This document shows positions 1 through 8,331 of a stretch of 64,000 nt of DNA, piece by piece. Made by a program: the position numbers and the translations under genes. Every line of letters begins with the position of its first letter. Positions within the stretch are counted from its first letter, which is position 1. The notes below the pieces were generated by a model. That model saw only the letters and a program-made list of their open reading frames with translations. It had not been told where the DNA came from and ran no database searches. The DNA comes from Agaribacillus aureus (GTDB lineage: Bacteria > Bacteroidota > Bacteroidia > Cytophagales > Cyclobacteriaceae): contig JAUJEB010000001.1 in assembly GCA_030442055.1 (NCBI GenBank), forward strand, positions 1,674,001-1,738,000. The letters are read 5' to 3'.

Positions 1-2683
1 GCAGAATATTTTCACTGGCTCTGATTTTCGGGCCTTTGTGATCAAACAAAATTTTGATATTGCTGATTTTCGCTGTTTGATTGCACAACATCTCAATGGC
101 ATCCTCTATTCCCATCTTCTTAAGCACTATGGGCGCCAGGTTATTGGAGGTTCTCCTCACCTCCTCAATGGTCATTGACAAAATTTTATCGATCTCCTCA
201 ATTTTTTCTTCTAATTCAGCCTTTTCAACTTGCTTAAAATCAAGGTTTAAAACCCGCTGCTTAATGGCAATCAGCATCTGCCCGATCCCATCGTGAATTT
301 CCATAGCAATTCTCTTCCTTTCCATTTCCTGCCCTTCATACCTGGCTTCCTGCGCCTTTCTTCTTTGAGAAATATCTGATATTTCAGCTAAGAAAACCGG
401 GGGAGTTTCTGATCTCAAATACTGTAGCCTGGCTTCTATAGGATAATCCGATCCATCTTTCCGGCGGTTGACGCCTTCGAATACAATTCCCTCTTCCTCA
501 CCGGATTTCAAGAGCGATATCCACTCAGCCATTTTATCCCGGTCGATACCAATTTGTATGTCCACGGGGGTCAGCTGCTTTAATTCTTCAAGACTATAAC
601 CGAGATTTTGCAAGGCGCTTTTGCTGGCCTGTATGAAAGACATGGTATCTTCCTTAAAAATATATAACTCGTTTAATGAACTATCCAGTATTCGTCCAAA
701 ACGCTGTGCTACCTCCTCCGCCTGCTTCCGGTCGGTAATGTCCTGTACCCAACCAATCAATTGTACCGGCACACCATCATTCCCTAATATTACCTTTACA
801 ATCAGATCAACAATACGTATCAACCCATCCGGTAAAACTATTCTATGCTCCAGCTCAAAGCCTTCCTTTTTAACAATGGATCGATTGATCGTCTTTTTCA
901 ATAATTTCCGGTCTTCGGAAAAACTGAGTCTCAGATAAGAGGCGATGGATGTGGAAATCTGGCCGGGTTGATAACCGAAAATTCTGAACAATTGATCGGA
1001 CCATATTACCTTATTTTCGGAAATGGTCCATTTGAAGCTTCCAAGACGCACTATCTTTTGCGTTTCCAGCAACATGTTTTGGCTATCTTCCAGTTCCATT
1101 TGCGCGAGTTTTCTTTTGGTAATGTCCTGCATTAAGCCTCCATAGCTTTTAATCCCTCCGCTTTTGTCTGGTATAGCAAAGCCTCGGCCGCTTAGCCAGC
1201 GTATTCCCTTATCTCTGGTAATGATTCTGAACTCAATTTCAAACTGTCCGGGTTTATCACTATTCAACAGTTTTATCATGTATTCTTCCACATACTCCTG
1301 CTCATCCGGGTGCACATTTTCAAGAAACGAAAACGGATCGTCATATAAGTTTGCTATGGTCAACCCCCAAAACTTTTCGCAAGAAGAACTAATGTATTGC
1401 AATTTGTTGGTACCGGCCTCAATCATCCAAACAACCGCGTTGATGTTTTCCTCCAGCTGGTGGAGCCGCATCTCACTTTCAAACCTGGCTGCTTCAGCCA
1501 GCTTAAGGGTTGTAATATCATTGATTGCAACTCCAATAATCTGGTAATCAGGACTTTTAAGGGGATAAAAACTGATCAGAAAGTGCCGTATTTTATTCTC
1601 AGATACCGGTGTTCTTCCTTTAATTTCAAAGTTAAAAATCGGCCTGCCCGATTTAATAACCCTTCTTAAAAAAGTTTCCGATTTACGCGCAATTTCCGGG
1701 ACAACATCTTTAAACCGTTTTCCAACATTATCAGCTTGTGGCAATCCGGTTAATTGACTAAGCACTTTGTTGGCGGAAATGATATAAAAATCATGGTCGA
1801 GTACCGTAAACGCCACAGGAACCGTTTTGTAAACGGTGTCCAGCAATATCCATGGTTTTTCCCTCCCTTTCCCTTTTAGTTGCGTTGCATATCCGGGTTC
1901 CATACTGGCAGTAGTCACCTTTAGAATACCTGACACCACCGTCGGTTTACCGTTTTCATGGGTTTTGGTCACTTTACCTTTATCTGATACCCACACCCAG
2001 ATCCCATTCTTGTGCCTTACCCGATATTCACTTGAATAAACGGGAGCGGTACCATCAATGTGGGCCTTGAGACTTTCCAGCATCTCAGGTTTATCGTCCA
2101 GGTGAATGATTTTTTTGATTTGTGCAAAATCAAACCCATTTTGTTCCACCTCATAACCAAGCGCACCTGTCAGGCCATTGCCGAATTTAACCACGTTCTC
2201 AGCTATACGCCATTCCCAGGTGACCAGCTCGGCGACGCTTAAGATCTCATTGAGGCGATCGTGGCTTTCCTGTAAAGCATTTTCCGAAACCACCTTTTTC
2301 TGATGCACCTTTGCGCTATCAAGCGCTTTTCTGACTACTTGCGGCAACTTTGAAAGTTTATCCTTCAACACATAATCAGCTATTTCTCCATTGAGAATTT
2401 TCCTGGCCTTGAGCTCTTCAGACTCACCGGAAACTACTATAAATGGCGTGTTGGGTACTTTCAGATCGGTAATTTCAAGCGTATCTGTATCCGATTTAAA
2501 TTCCAGCATATCAAAATCTGCTAAAATCAAATCCGGTCTGAAGGTCTTTAAAGCTTGTTGAAATTCTTTTTTGGTTTTTACCCGTTTTGAGTCAAAAGCA
2601 AACTTTCCCTTTTTCAGTGCGCTTTCAATTAATTCCGCATCAGCTGTAACATCTTCTAATATAAGAATATTCAGATCTTCCAT
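1..2683 (-). CDS. Multi-PAS sensor histidine kinase with N-terminal receiver (3' end outside window)
   Basis: Read on the minus strand from ATG at 2683; the frame stays open to the window edge, so about 894 residues are visible and most of the ATPase domain is missing. Residues 1-120 form a receiver (acidic residues E10/D11, phospho-acceptor D56 in LILADFDM, Lys107 in DYVLKDK). About five PAS domains follow (roughly 145-775). The dimerisation helix has the HisKA_3 (NarX/DesK-type) motif MEIHDGIGQ with His797, followed by a long helix. This class usually phosphorylates NarL/LuxR-type regulators; none is visible here. Several internal Met codons (residues 201, 261, 405, 537, 794) were checked to lie in one frame, so no frameshift is seen. 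It is divergent from the LOV/FIST/H-NOX operon. The signals sensed by the PAS domains cannot be read from sequence. Confidence 0.9.
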   Translation of the reverse strand, partial: MEDLNILILEDVTADAELIESALKKGKFAFDSKRVKTKKEFQQALKTFRPDLILADFDMLEFKSDTDTLEITDLKVPNTPFIVVSGESEELKARKILNGEIADYVLKDKLSKLPQVVRKALDSAKVHQKKVVSENALQESHDRLNEILSVAELVTWEWRIAENVVKFGNGLTGALGYEVEQNGFDFAQIKKIIHLDDKPEMLESLKAHIDGTAPVYSSEYRVRHKNGIWVWVSDKGKVTKTHENGKPTVVSGILKVTTASMEPGYATQLKGKGREKPWILLDTVYKTVPVAFTVLDHDFYIISANKVLSQLTGLPQADNVGKRFKDVVPEIARKSETFLRRVIKSGRPIFNFEIKGRTPVSENKIRHFLISFYPLKSPDYQIIGVAINDITTLKLAEAARFESEMRLHQLEENINAVVWMIEAGTNKLQYISSSCEKFWGLTIANLYDDPFSFLENVHPDEQEYVEEYMIKLLNSDKPGQFEIEFRIITRDKGIRWLSGRGFAIPDKSGGIKSYGGLMQDITKRKLAQMELEDSQNMLLETQKIVRLGSFKWTISENKVIWSDQLFRIFGYQPGQISTSIASYLRLSFSEDRKLLKKTINRSIVKKEGFELEHRIVLPDGLIRIVDLIVKVILGNDGVPVQLIGWVQDITDRKQAEEVAQRFGRILDSSLNELYIFKEDTMSFIQASKSALQNLGYSLEELKQLTPVDIQIGIDRDKMAEWISLLKSGEEEGIVFEGVNRRKDGSDYPIEARLQYLRSETPPVFLAEISDISQRRKAQEARYEGQEMERKRIAMEIHDGIGQMLIAIKQRVLNLDFKQVEKAELEEKIEEIDKILSMTIEEVRRTSNNLAPIVLKKMGIEDAIEMLCNQTAKISNIKILFDHKGPKIRASENIL

Positions 2684-3276
2684 AGCCTACCAAATTTTCC
2701 ATATAAAACCCGCACCCAAAAATGAGGGTTCAGCTAGTCTGCACAGCGTCAATAGCTACATACTGCTTAATCAAATTTATTGATTTTTGATATTGCAACA
2801 AATTAATAATGATGTCTCCGCCCTATTGATCGTTCAGATTGCGTTAATACTCGTTGAATTAACAATAAATTAGTCCAAAAAGCAATGATTTTCGTCATTT
2901 TACTGAGAATTTTGTCACTCAAAACGTGTTTTGAGCCTCTTTTTTTGAAAAAATTCACCTTAAAATTCAAAAAAACACCAATTTTTTCTCCACAAAACAA
3001 ATTATAGCCCACCCAGCTGATAATCAGAAACTTACAACACCCATCATATTTACTTCTCTTAACCTTTAGCTAAAGAATAATTCGTGGATAAGGGTTTTAC
3101 TTAATTCCGTATTTAAAAGTATACTCTATTGAAATGAGCTAACGGTAAATCTATATTTGAAGATAATTTTCAGGTATCTGACGCATGCAGGAAACAATCC
3201 ACGTGCGTCATTTATTTTAGAGCCAGCAATGGTTCACCTATTTACCAGCTAACAACAAGTTTCTCTTAAGGTTATA
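2684..3276. other. Divergent intergenic region between two sensor-kinase transcription units
   Basis: This 593 bp A+T-rich stretch must carry the promoters of both the minus-strand PAS kinase and the plus-strand LOV/FIST/H-NOX operon. I see one distinct inverted repeat (3179-3210, listed separately) and no convincing TTTG / TAnnTTTG promoter pair. A 69-codon minus-strand frame at 2803-3012 is low complexity (Lys/Phe rich) and is not accepted as a gene. Confidence 0.6.
3179..3210. promoter_or_regulatory. Inverted repeat TGACGCA-N18-TGCGTCA, candidate operator
   Basis: Perfect 7 bp arms (3179-3185 and 3204-3210) separated by 18 bp, about 70 bp before the first start codon of the sensor operon. 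The half-site centres are about 25 bp apart, which would suit a dimeric or tetrameric regulator. No T-run follows, so it is not a typical terminator. The function is inferred from position only. Confidence 0.3.
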
Positions 3277-5325
3277 ATGAAATATTTATTAAAAAATATT
3301 ATTAACTCGGGAATTCAACATGACTTTCCTGCTTATATCAAAAGGAGAGTACAACCCACCAATATTATAGCACTGATACTTCTGTTTGCAGCGGCTATAC
3401 CTTATTTCGTTATTTCTTTAATTTACCTACCAAAGATAACTGCTTCTATACCTGGGTTAGGTATTGTGGTATGTGTTAGTGTGATTTTTTTAAATCGCCT
3501 CGGAAAGATCAACCTCTCCAGGTTTCTATTAGCGATATTTGCCATACTTACAGCTTCCAGCTACAATTTTCTCCTCACCAGGCCCGGCGAACCACCCCTA
3601 TCAGGCGTGCTCTTGTTGCAATTCTCGTTTTCACTGGTAGCGTTCGTTCTCTATGACTTGAAGGAAAAAGGTTTCGTGATATTTATGGGGATTCTGTGTT
3701 TTCTTTTAGTCACCGGATACCCACTGTTTCAGGGCTTTATAACCCTGGAGGCAGACACCTCTATATTCAGGCACGGTTGGGTAGGTTTAATTACCCGTAT
3801 GTTTTCTGTTTCCTGTGCATTCGGGTGTATGTTTGGCTTAACTTACATAAATATCCAATCTGAAAACAGGTTGGACAGGTTTTTTGCACTTAACAGTGAC
3901 TTGTTTGTTATCGGAAATTTTAAGGGTTACTTCACAACAGTGAATCCGGCCTGGAGCGACTTGTTAGGTTATAGCCCGGCAGAGCTGACCAGCAAACCTT
4001 TTATAGAATTTGTTCACCCGGATGATCACAAACTTTCATATGACCAGGTAGGTCGGCTATCCAGTGGAAAAAGTGTCTCCAAGCTAAATGTGAGATTTAT
4101 TTCCAAGGATGGAAAATGTAAAAGCATTCAATGGAATTTATTCCCCGATTTGGTAGACGGGCAGATTTATGCCTCGGGACGGGATATCACGGCACAGTTA
4201 AAGGCCGAAGAAATGTTAAGGGTTAATCAAAGAGCTTTAAACTCTACCAGCACCGGCGTGGTAATTACTGACGCTTCCCAGCCCGACAATCCCATTATTT
4301 ATTGCAATCCGGCCACGCAATTAATCACCCGCTACACACAATCGGAAATGATCGGTAAAAACTGCCGCATACTACAGGGCGAAGACAGGGATCAAAAAGG
4401 ATTGGAAAAACTTAGGAAAGCCATCAAGGATCAGCGGGAATGCAAGGTAATCCTCAAAAACTATCGCAAGGATGGAACCATGTTCTGGAATGAGTTATCT
4501 ATTTCGCCTGTCTATAATGCCAAGGACCAGGTCACTCACTTTGTAGGATTCCAGAATGACATAACCTCTCAGGTGGAAGCAGAGGAAGCGCTGACAAATT
4601 CAAGAAAAAAGCTTGAAACCATGAATGAGGAGCTTAAGGATTTTGCCCATATTGTTTCCCACGACCTAAAAGCCCCGCTTAGGGCCATCAGTTCCTTGTC
4701 GCAATGGATTGTTCAGGATTATGGTGAACAATTGGATGATGACGGAAAAAAACAGTTCGACCTGTTATCCGGGCGTGTGAAAAAGATGGAGAATTTGATC
4801 GACGGGATCCTGCAATATTCAAGAGCCAGTAATGTCGCCGACGAAAGAGAGGATGTAGATCTTAAGCTCATAGTACAGGAGGTGGCAGATATGCTTTCAC
4901 CCCCGGAACACATTGAAGTAAAAATTCAGGACGACTTGCCCACATTGAGCCTTGCAAAAACCAGGATTCAGCAAGTGTTTCAGAATATTATGAGTAATGC
5001 CATCAAATACAATGATAAAGAAAAGGGCCTCATTACCATAGAATGTCAAAAAGAGGAAGATGAGTGGGTATTTAGCATTGCTGATAACGGCCCCGGAATA
5101 GAGCAAAGACATTTCGACAAGGTATTTCAAATATTCCAAACCCTGGATGTCAAGGAGTCTTACGAAAGTACAGGTATTGGATTGACCATTGTCAAAAAAA
5201 CCATTGAGTTGCACGGGGGGAAAATTTGGCTGGAATCTGAGATGGGTAAGGGCACTACTTTTTATTTCACGATTCCTGTACAATCGTCAACCAGCAATAA
5301 TTATGAATTAAAGTACGAACTATGA
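3277..5325 (+). CDS. Membrane-bound LOV-domain sensor histidine kinase
   Basis: 682 residues. Several hydrophobic segments fill residues 28-190, so the sensor is membrane anchored. A first PAS domain lies at about 203-308. The second (about 318-430) is a full LOV (flavin-binding PAS) domain: GKNCRILQ holds adduct Cys363, and the other flavin contacts are in place (Asn362, Gln367, Asn395 in LKNYRKDG, Asn405 in FWNELSISP, Gln426 in GFQND). The kinase core has His462 in VSHDLKAPLR, an N box near 570-574, G1 DNGPGI at 603-608 and G2 STGIGL at 631-636. Known for LOV: blue light forms an FMN-cysteinyl adduct. Inference: blue-light control of kinase activity. Its stop overlaps the next start by 4 nt (ATGA), indicating translational coupling. 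Confidence 0.9.
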   Translation: MKYLLKNIINSGIQHDFPAYIKRRVQPTNIIALILLFAAAIPYFVISLIYLPKITASIPGLGIVVCVSVIFLNRLGKINLSRFLLAIFAILTASSYNFLLTRPGEPPLSGVLLLQFSFSLVAFVLYDLKEKGFVIFMGILCFLLVTGYPLFQGFITLEADTSIFRHGWVGLITRMFSVSCAFGCMFGLTYINIQSENRLDRFFALNSDLFVIGNFKGYFTTVNPAWSDLLGYSPAELTSKPFIEFVHPDDHKLSYDQVGRLSSGKSVSKLNVRFISKDGKCKSIQWNLFPDLVDGQIYASGRDITAQLKAEEMLRVNQRALNSTSTGVVITDASQPDNPIIYCNPATQLITRYTQSEMIGKNCRILQGEDRDQKGLEKLRKAIKDQRECKVILKNYRKDGTMFWNELSISPVYNAKDQVTHFVGFQNDITSQVEAEEALTNSRKKLETMNEELKDFAHIVSHDLKAPLRAISSLSQWIVQDYGEQLDDDGKKQFDLLSGRVKKMENLIDGILQYSRASNVADEREDVDLKLIVQEVADMLSPPEHIEVKIQDDLPTLSLAKTRIQQVFQNIMSNAIKYNDKEKGLITIECQKEEDEWVFSIADNGPGIEQRHFDKVFQIFQTLDVKESYESTGIGLTIVKKTIELHGGKIWLESEMGKGTTFYFTIPVQSSTSNNYELKYEL

Positions 5326-6458
5326 AAACACAACAAAGAATATGGACAGCAGATGCCGGTTGGAATATCTCGTTGGAACCTGATCTGCAGGAAGCCCAAC
5401 TGGTGTTTGTATTTGGAGGCCGGAAGGCGCTGGAGGAGGAGCAAAGATTCCTTGAACTCAAAGCATTTTATCCGGACGCCGATATTGTCATGAGTTCTAC
5501 TTCAGGAGAGATATTTGATACCCAGGTGCACGATGACTCCGTCGCAGTCACTGCCGTGGTCTTTGAAAAAACAAAATTTAAAATCTCAGAAGTCAATATT
5601 GCCGATTCTAAAAATGGATTTAAAGCCGGTGAACAGCTCGCCTCCCAGCTGGACAAAGAGAATTTGGTCAACGTATTTATACTTTCAGATGGTCAACTTG
5701 TCAATGGCAGTGAATTAATAAAAGGTGTGTATCAGCAACTCGGCAATAAAATCGTGGTCACCGGCGGTCTGGCCGGCGACGGTGCAGATTTTCAAAAAAC
5801 CCTGGTGGGATACAATCAGCCACCCAAGTCTGGAAACATCATCGCCATAGGGTTTTACGGACACGATCTAAAAATCGGTCACGGATGTATCGGCGGCTGG
5901 GACTCATTTGGACCTGAGCGAATCATCACCAGATCGGAAGGCAACGTATTGTTTGAACTGGACGGCAAATCAGCCCTGGATCTGTATCGAGGCTATCTTG
6001 GAGACCAGGCCAGTGAGCTTCCCGGATCTGCGCTGCTATTTCCGTTAAGTATAAAAGCCGAAGGTTCCAGTAATTCCCTGGTACGAACCATTCTTTCCAT
6101 CAACGAAGAAGAAAAAAGTATGACTTTCGCGGGAGATGTGCCGGAAGGCTACCGGGCGAGACTAATGATGGCCAATTTCGAAAGGTTAATAGGCGGGGCT
6201 ACAGATGCAGCCAGAAACTCCAATTATCAAATTAGCCAGAAAAACCCGGAGCTGGCCATATTAATAAGTTGTGTTGGTAGAAAACTAGTATTAAATCAAA
6301 GAATAGAGGAAGAGGTAGAGGCTGTGCGGGAGGTGCTAGGAGATAAAACCACACTGGCAGGCTTTTATTCTTATGGGGAGATCTCCCCGTTTCTCGATGA
6401 GGTCAAATGTGAGTTACATAATCAAACCATGACTATTACCACCTTTTCGGAAGCATGA
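5322..6458 (+). CDS. FIST domain sensor protein, NosP-like candidate
   Basis: 378 residues with FIST_N (about 25-215) and FIST_C (about 220-365) and no catalytic domain. Typical family motifs are VTGGLAGDGADF, GCIGGWDSFGPER and the C-terminal ISCVGRKLVLNQR, GFYSYGEISPF and ELHNQTMTITT (His366). FIST proteins encoded beside histidine kinases include NosP, a haem protein that senses nitric oxide and controls its kinase; others have no known ligand. The gene sits between two kinases, overlapping both by 4 nt, which is the usual NosP arrangement. The haem ligand cannot be proved from sequence; His366 is a candidate only. Probably cytosolic, as no signal peptide is seen. FIST assignment is firm; NO sensing is inference. 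Confidence 0.88.
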   Translation: MKTQQRIWTADAGWNISLEPDLQEAQLVFVFGGRKALEEEQRFLELKAFYPDADIVMSSTSGEIFDTQVHDDSVAVTAVVFEKTKFKISEVNIADSKNGFKAGEQLASQLDKENLVNVFILSDGQLVNGSELIKGVYQQLGNKIVVTGGLAGDGADFQKTLVGYNQPPKSGNIIAIGFYGHDLKIGHGCIGGWDSFGPERIITRSEGNVLFELDGKSALDLYRGYLGDQASELPGSALLFPLSIKAEGSSNSLVRTILSINEEEKSMTFAGDVPEGYRARLMMANFERLIGGATDAARNSNYQISQKNPELAILISCVGRKLVLNQRIEEEVEAVREVLGDKTTLAGFYSYGEISPFLDEVKCELHNQTMTITTFSEA

Positions 6459-7894
6459 CCTCCTATCATAAAATATTGCAACGTCAAATTAACAAATATT
6501 TAAAAAATGATTTGAAAACATGTCCGCGGCTAAGTGAGTTTCTTCAAGCTGTTAGCAGCACCTATGAACATTATGAAAAAGACAGGCAGTTATTGGAAAG
6601 GTCGATGAATCTGAGCTCAAAAGAACTTTATTGCACCAACGAAAAACTCAGAGAAGATCACCAAAAACAGAAAGTAGTTTTGGATAAACTAAAGGAGGCC
6701 ATTTCAGAGCTGAACATAGAGGAAAACCCGCATCTGACAACAGGAGTAGATGAAAATGATTTAGTGGCTATGGTAGATTTATTACAGGAAAAAATCCATA
6801 TGACAAAGGAATTTGAGGAGGAGCTAAGGGTCTCCGGGTTAAAATTTCAGGCGATAGTTGAAAATACCGCCGATATTATCTGGTCGGTGGATGAACACCT
6901 TCGGCTGAGTATTTTTAATTCCTTTTACCGGAAAAATACCATCGCCAAGCACAATATTGACCCGGTGCTGGGAGATAAATTAAGCAACATCATCCCACCG
7001 AAAGAATACAAGGAGTTGGAAGATCTCCTGAAAAGGGCCATTAATGGTGAGCGATTCATCATAGAAGAAGTACACAATAAGAATAGTCAACCGCTTTATT
7101 TTGAGACTTCATTTAATCCAATACGTGACGAACATAAAATTACAGGGATATCTGTCTTTTCAAGGGACATCACTTTCAGAAAAGAAGACGAAAAGCGCAA
7201 AAACGAATTATTGCGGGACCTGCAATCTGCCAATGAAGAATTGGAACAAATCGCCTACATTACGTCGCACGATTTAAAAACACCATTGAGATCTATCGGA
7301 TCGATAGCTTCCTGGATAAAATCAGATTACCAGCATCTTTTCGATGATTTAAGCAAGGAGCAAATTGATATTCTTATCAGTCGTGTTGACAGATTATACA
7401 ACCTAATCGATGGTATTTCACTGTATATGAGTTTGAGTTCTGTTGACGAGGAAGAAAGAGAAATAGTAGATTTCGGTCAAATCATTTCGAAGGTCATCAA
7501 TACCCTCAATGTGCCGGCCCATATTTCTGTTGAAATCGTAAAATCCTTGCCCAAAGCCGCAGGTATCAAAACCCATATCTACCTGGTTTTTGAACAAGTG
7601 ATAAAAAACGCCATTCTTTTTATGGATAAGAAACAAGGAAGGATCTCCATTGATTTCAGGCAAAAAGAGAATGATCTCGAATTTATAGTTGCAGACAACG
7701 GGCCCGGAATTGACCAAAAGTATCACCAAAAAATCTTTAAAATATTCCAAGCATTAAATGCGCGAGACCAGATGGAAACGAATGGGATTGGCCTAGCCAT
7801 TGCCAAAAAAATTGTGAAAATGACTGGAGGCGATATCAATATTGAATCTACTCCGGGCGAAGGTTCCACCTTTATTTTCAACTTTAATTACTGA
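6455..7894 (+). CDS. Cytosolic PAS sensor histidine kinase, likely FIST partner
   Basis: 479 residues, no membrane segment. The N-terminal 1-125 is helical and contains YEKDRQLLERSMNLSSKEL, a pattern I associate with soluble bacterial kinases. PAS at about 130-243, a short coiled linker, then the kinase core: His272 in TSHDLKTPLR, N box around Asn385, G1 DNGPGI at 414-419, G2 NGIGL at 443-447. The core resembles that of the LOV kinase upstream (SHDLK.PLR, shared DNGPGI and F.IFQ.L stretches), suggesting duplication within the operon. It overlaps the FIST gene by 4 nt (ATGA), so the FIST protein and this kinase are probably made together and interact. The next gene, 17 nt away, is a Rcp1-type regulator that is the obvious phosphate acceptor. 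Confidence 0.92.
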   Translation: MTSYHKILQRQINKYLKNDLKTCPRLSEFLQAVSSTYEHYEKDRQLLERSMNLSSKELYCTNEKLREDHQKQKVVLDKLKEAISELNIEENPHLTTGVDENDLVAMVDLLQEKIHMTKEFEEELRVSGLKFQAIVENTADIIWSVDEHLRLSIFNSFYRKNTIAKHNIDPVLGDKLSNIIPPKEYKELEDLLKRAINGERFIIEEVHNKNSQPLYFETSFNPIRDEHKITGISVFSRDITFRKEDEKRKNELLRDLQSANEELEQIAYITSHDLKTPLRSIGSIASWIKSDYQHLFDDLSKEQIDILISRVDRLYNLIDGISLYMSLSSVDEEEREIVDFGQIISKVINTLNVPAHISVEIVKSLPKAAGIKTHIYLVFEQVIKNAILFMDKKQGRISIDFRQKENDLEFIVADNGPGIDQKYHQKIFKIFQALNARDQMETNGIGLAIAKKIVKMTGGDINIESTPGEGSTFIFNFNY

Positions 7895-7911
7895 AATAAA
7901 AATACACTAGC

Positions 7912-8322
7912 ATGATATTAAACAAACCAATTTTGCTAATCGAAGATGATCTTGTAGATCAAATGACGGTTAAAAGAGCCTTTAAGGAATTAAAAGTTAT
8001 CAACGAATTACAAATAGCGAACGATGGCGAAGAGGCGCTGGAAATATTGAGAGACGATTCAAAAGATATACCCGGAATCATTTTGCTGGACCTTAACATG
8101 CCCAAAATGAATGGGATAGAGTTTTTGCAGGAGGTCAAAAAAGATCAGACTTTCAAGACCATTCCTGTGATTGTTCTCACAACATCAAAACATGAAAAAG
8201 ATAAAGTGGAGACCTTCAATCTCGGTGTCTCGGGATATATGGTAAAGCCGGTGGACTATGAACAGTTTTTGGAAATAATGAAATCAATCAGAGAATACTG
8301 GTCTTTTAGTGAAACCGTATAA
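7912..8322 (+). CDS. Rcp1-like single-domain response regulator
   Basis: 136 residues, receiver only. Acidic pocket E11/D12/D13, phospho-acceptor D60 in LLDLNMPKMNG, switch Thr at 90-91 (VLTTSK), Lys112 in MVKPVD. It has the extended loop and C-terminal helix typical of Rcp1, the partner of cyanobacterial phytochrome Cph1. It lies between the FIST-linked kinase and the hybrid kinase, 17 nt after the first. With no output domain, it may act by protein contact or as a phosphate shuttle between the kinases; this is inference. Confidence 0.93.
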   Translation: MILNKPILLIEDDLVDQMTVKRAFKELKVINELQIANDGEEALEILRDDSKDIPGIILLDLNMPKMNGIEFLQEVKKDQTFKTIPVIVLTTSKHEKDKVETFNLGVSGYMVKPVDYEQFLEIMKSIREYWSFSETV

Positions 8323-8331
8323 ATAGCTGCT

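Noticed and set aside
2803..3012. 69-codon minus-strand reading frame in the divergent promoter region
   Set aside because: Low-complexity Lys/Phe/Leu composition, A+T-driven, no family, no typical start context.
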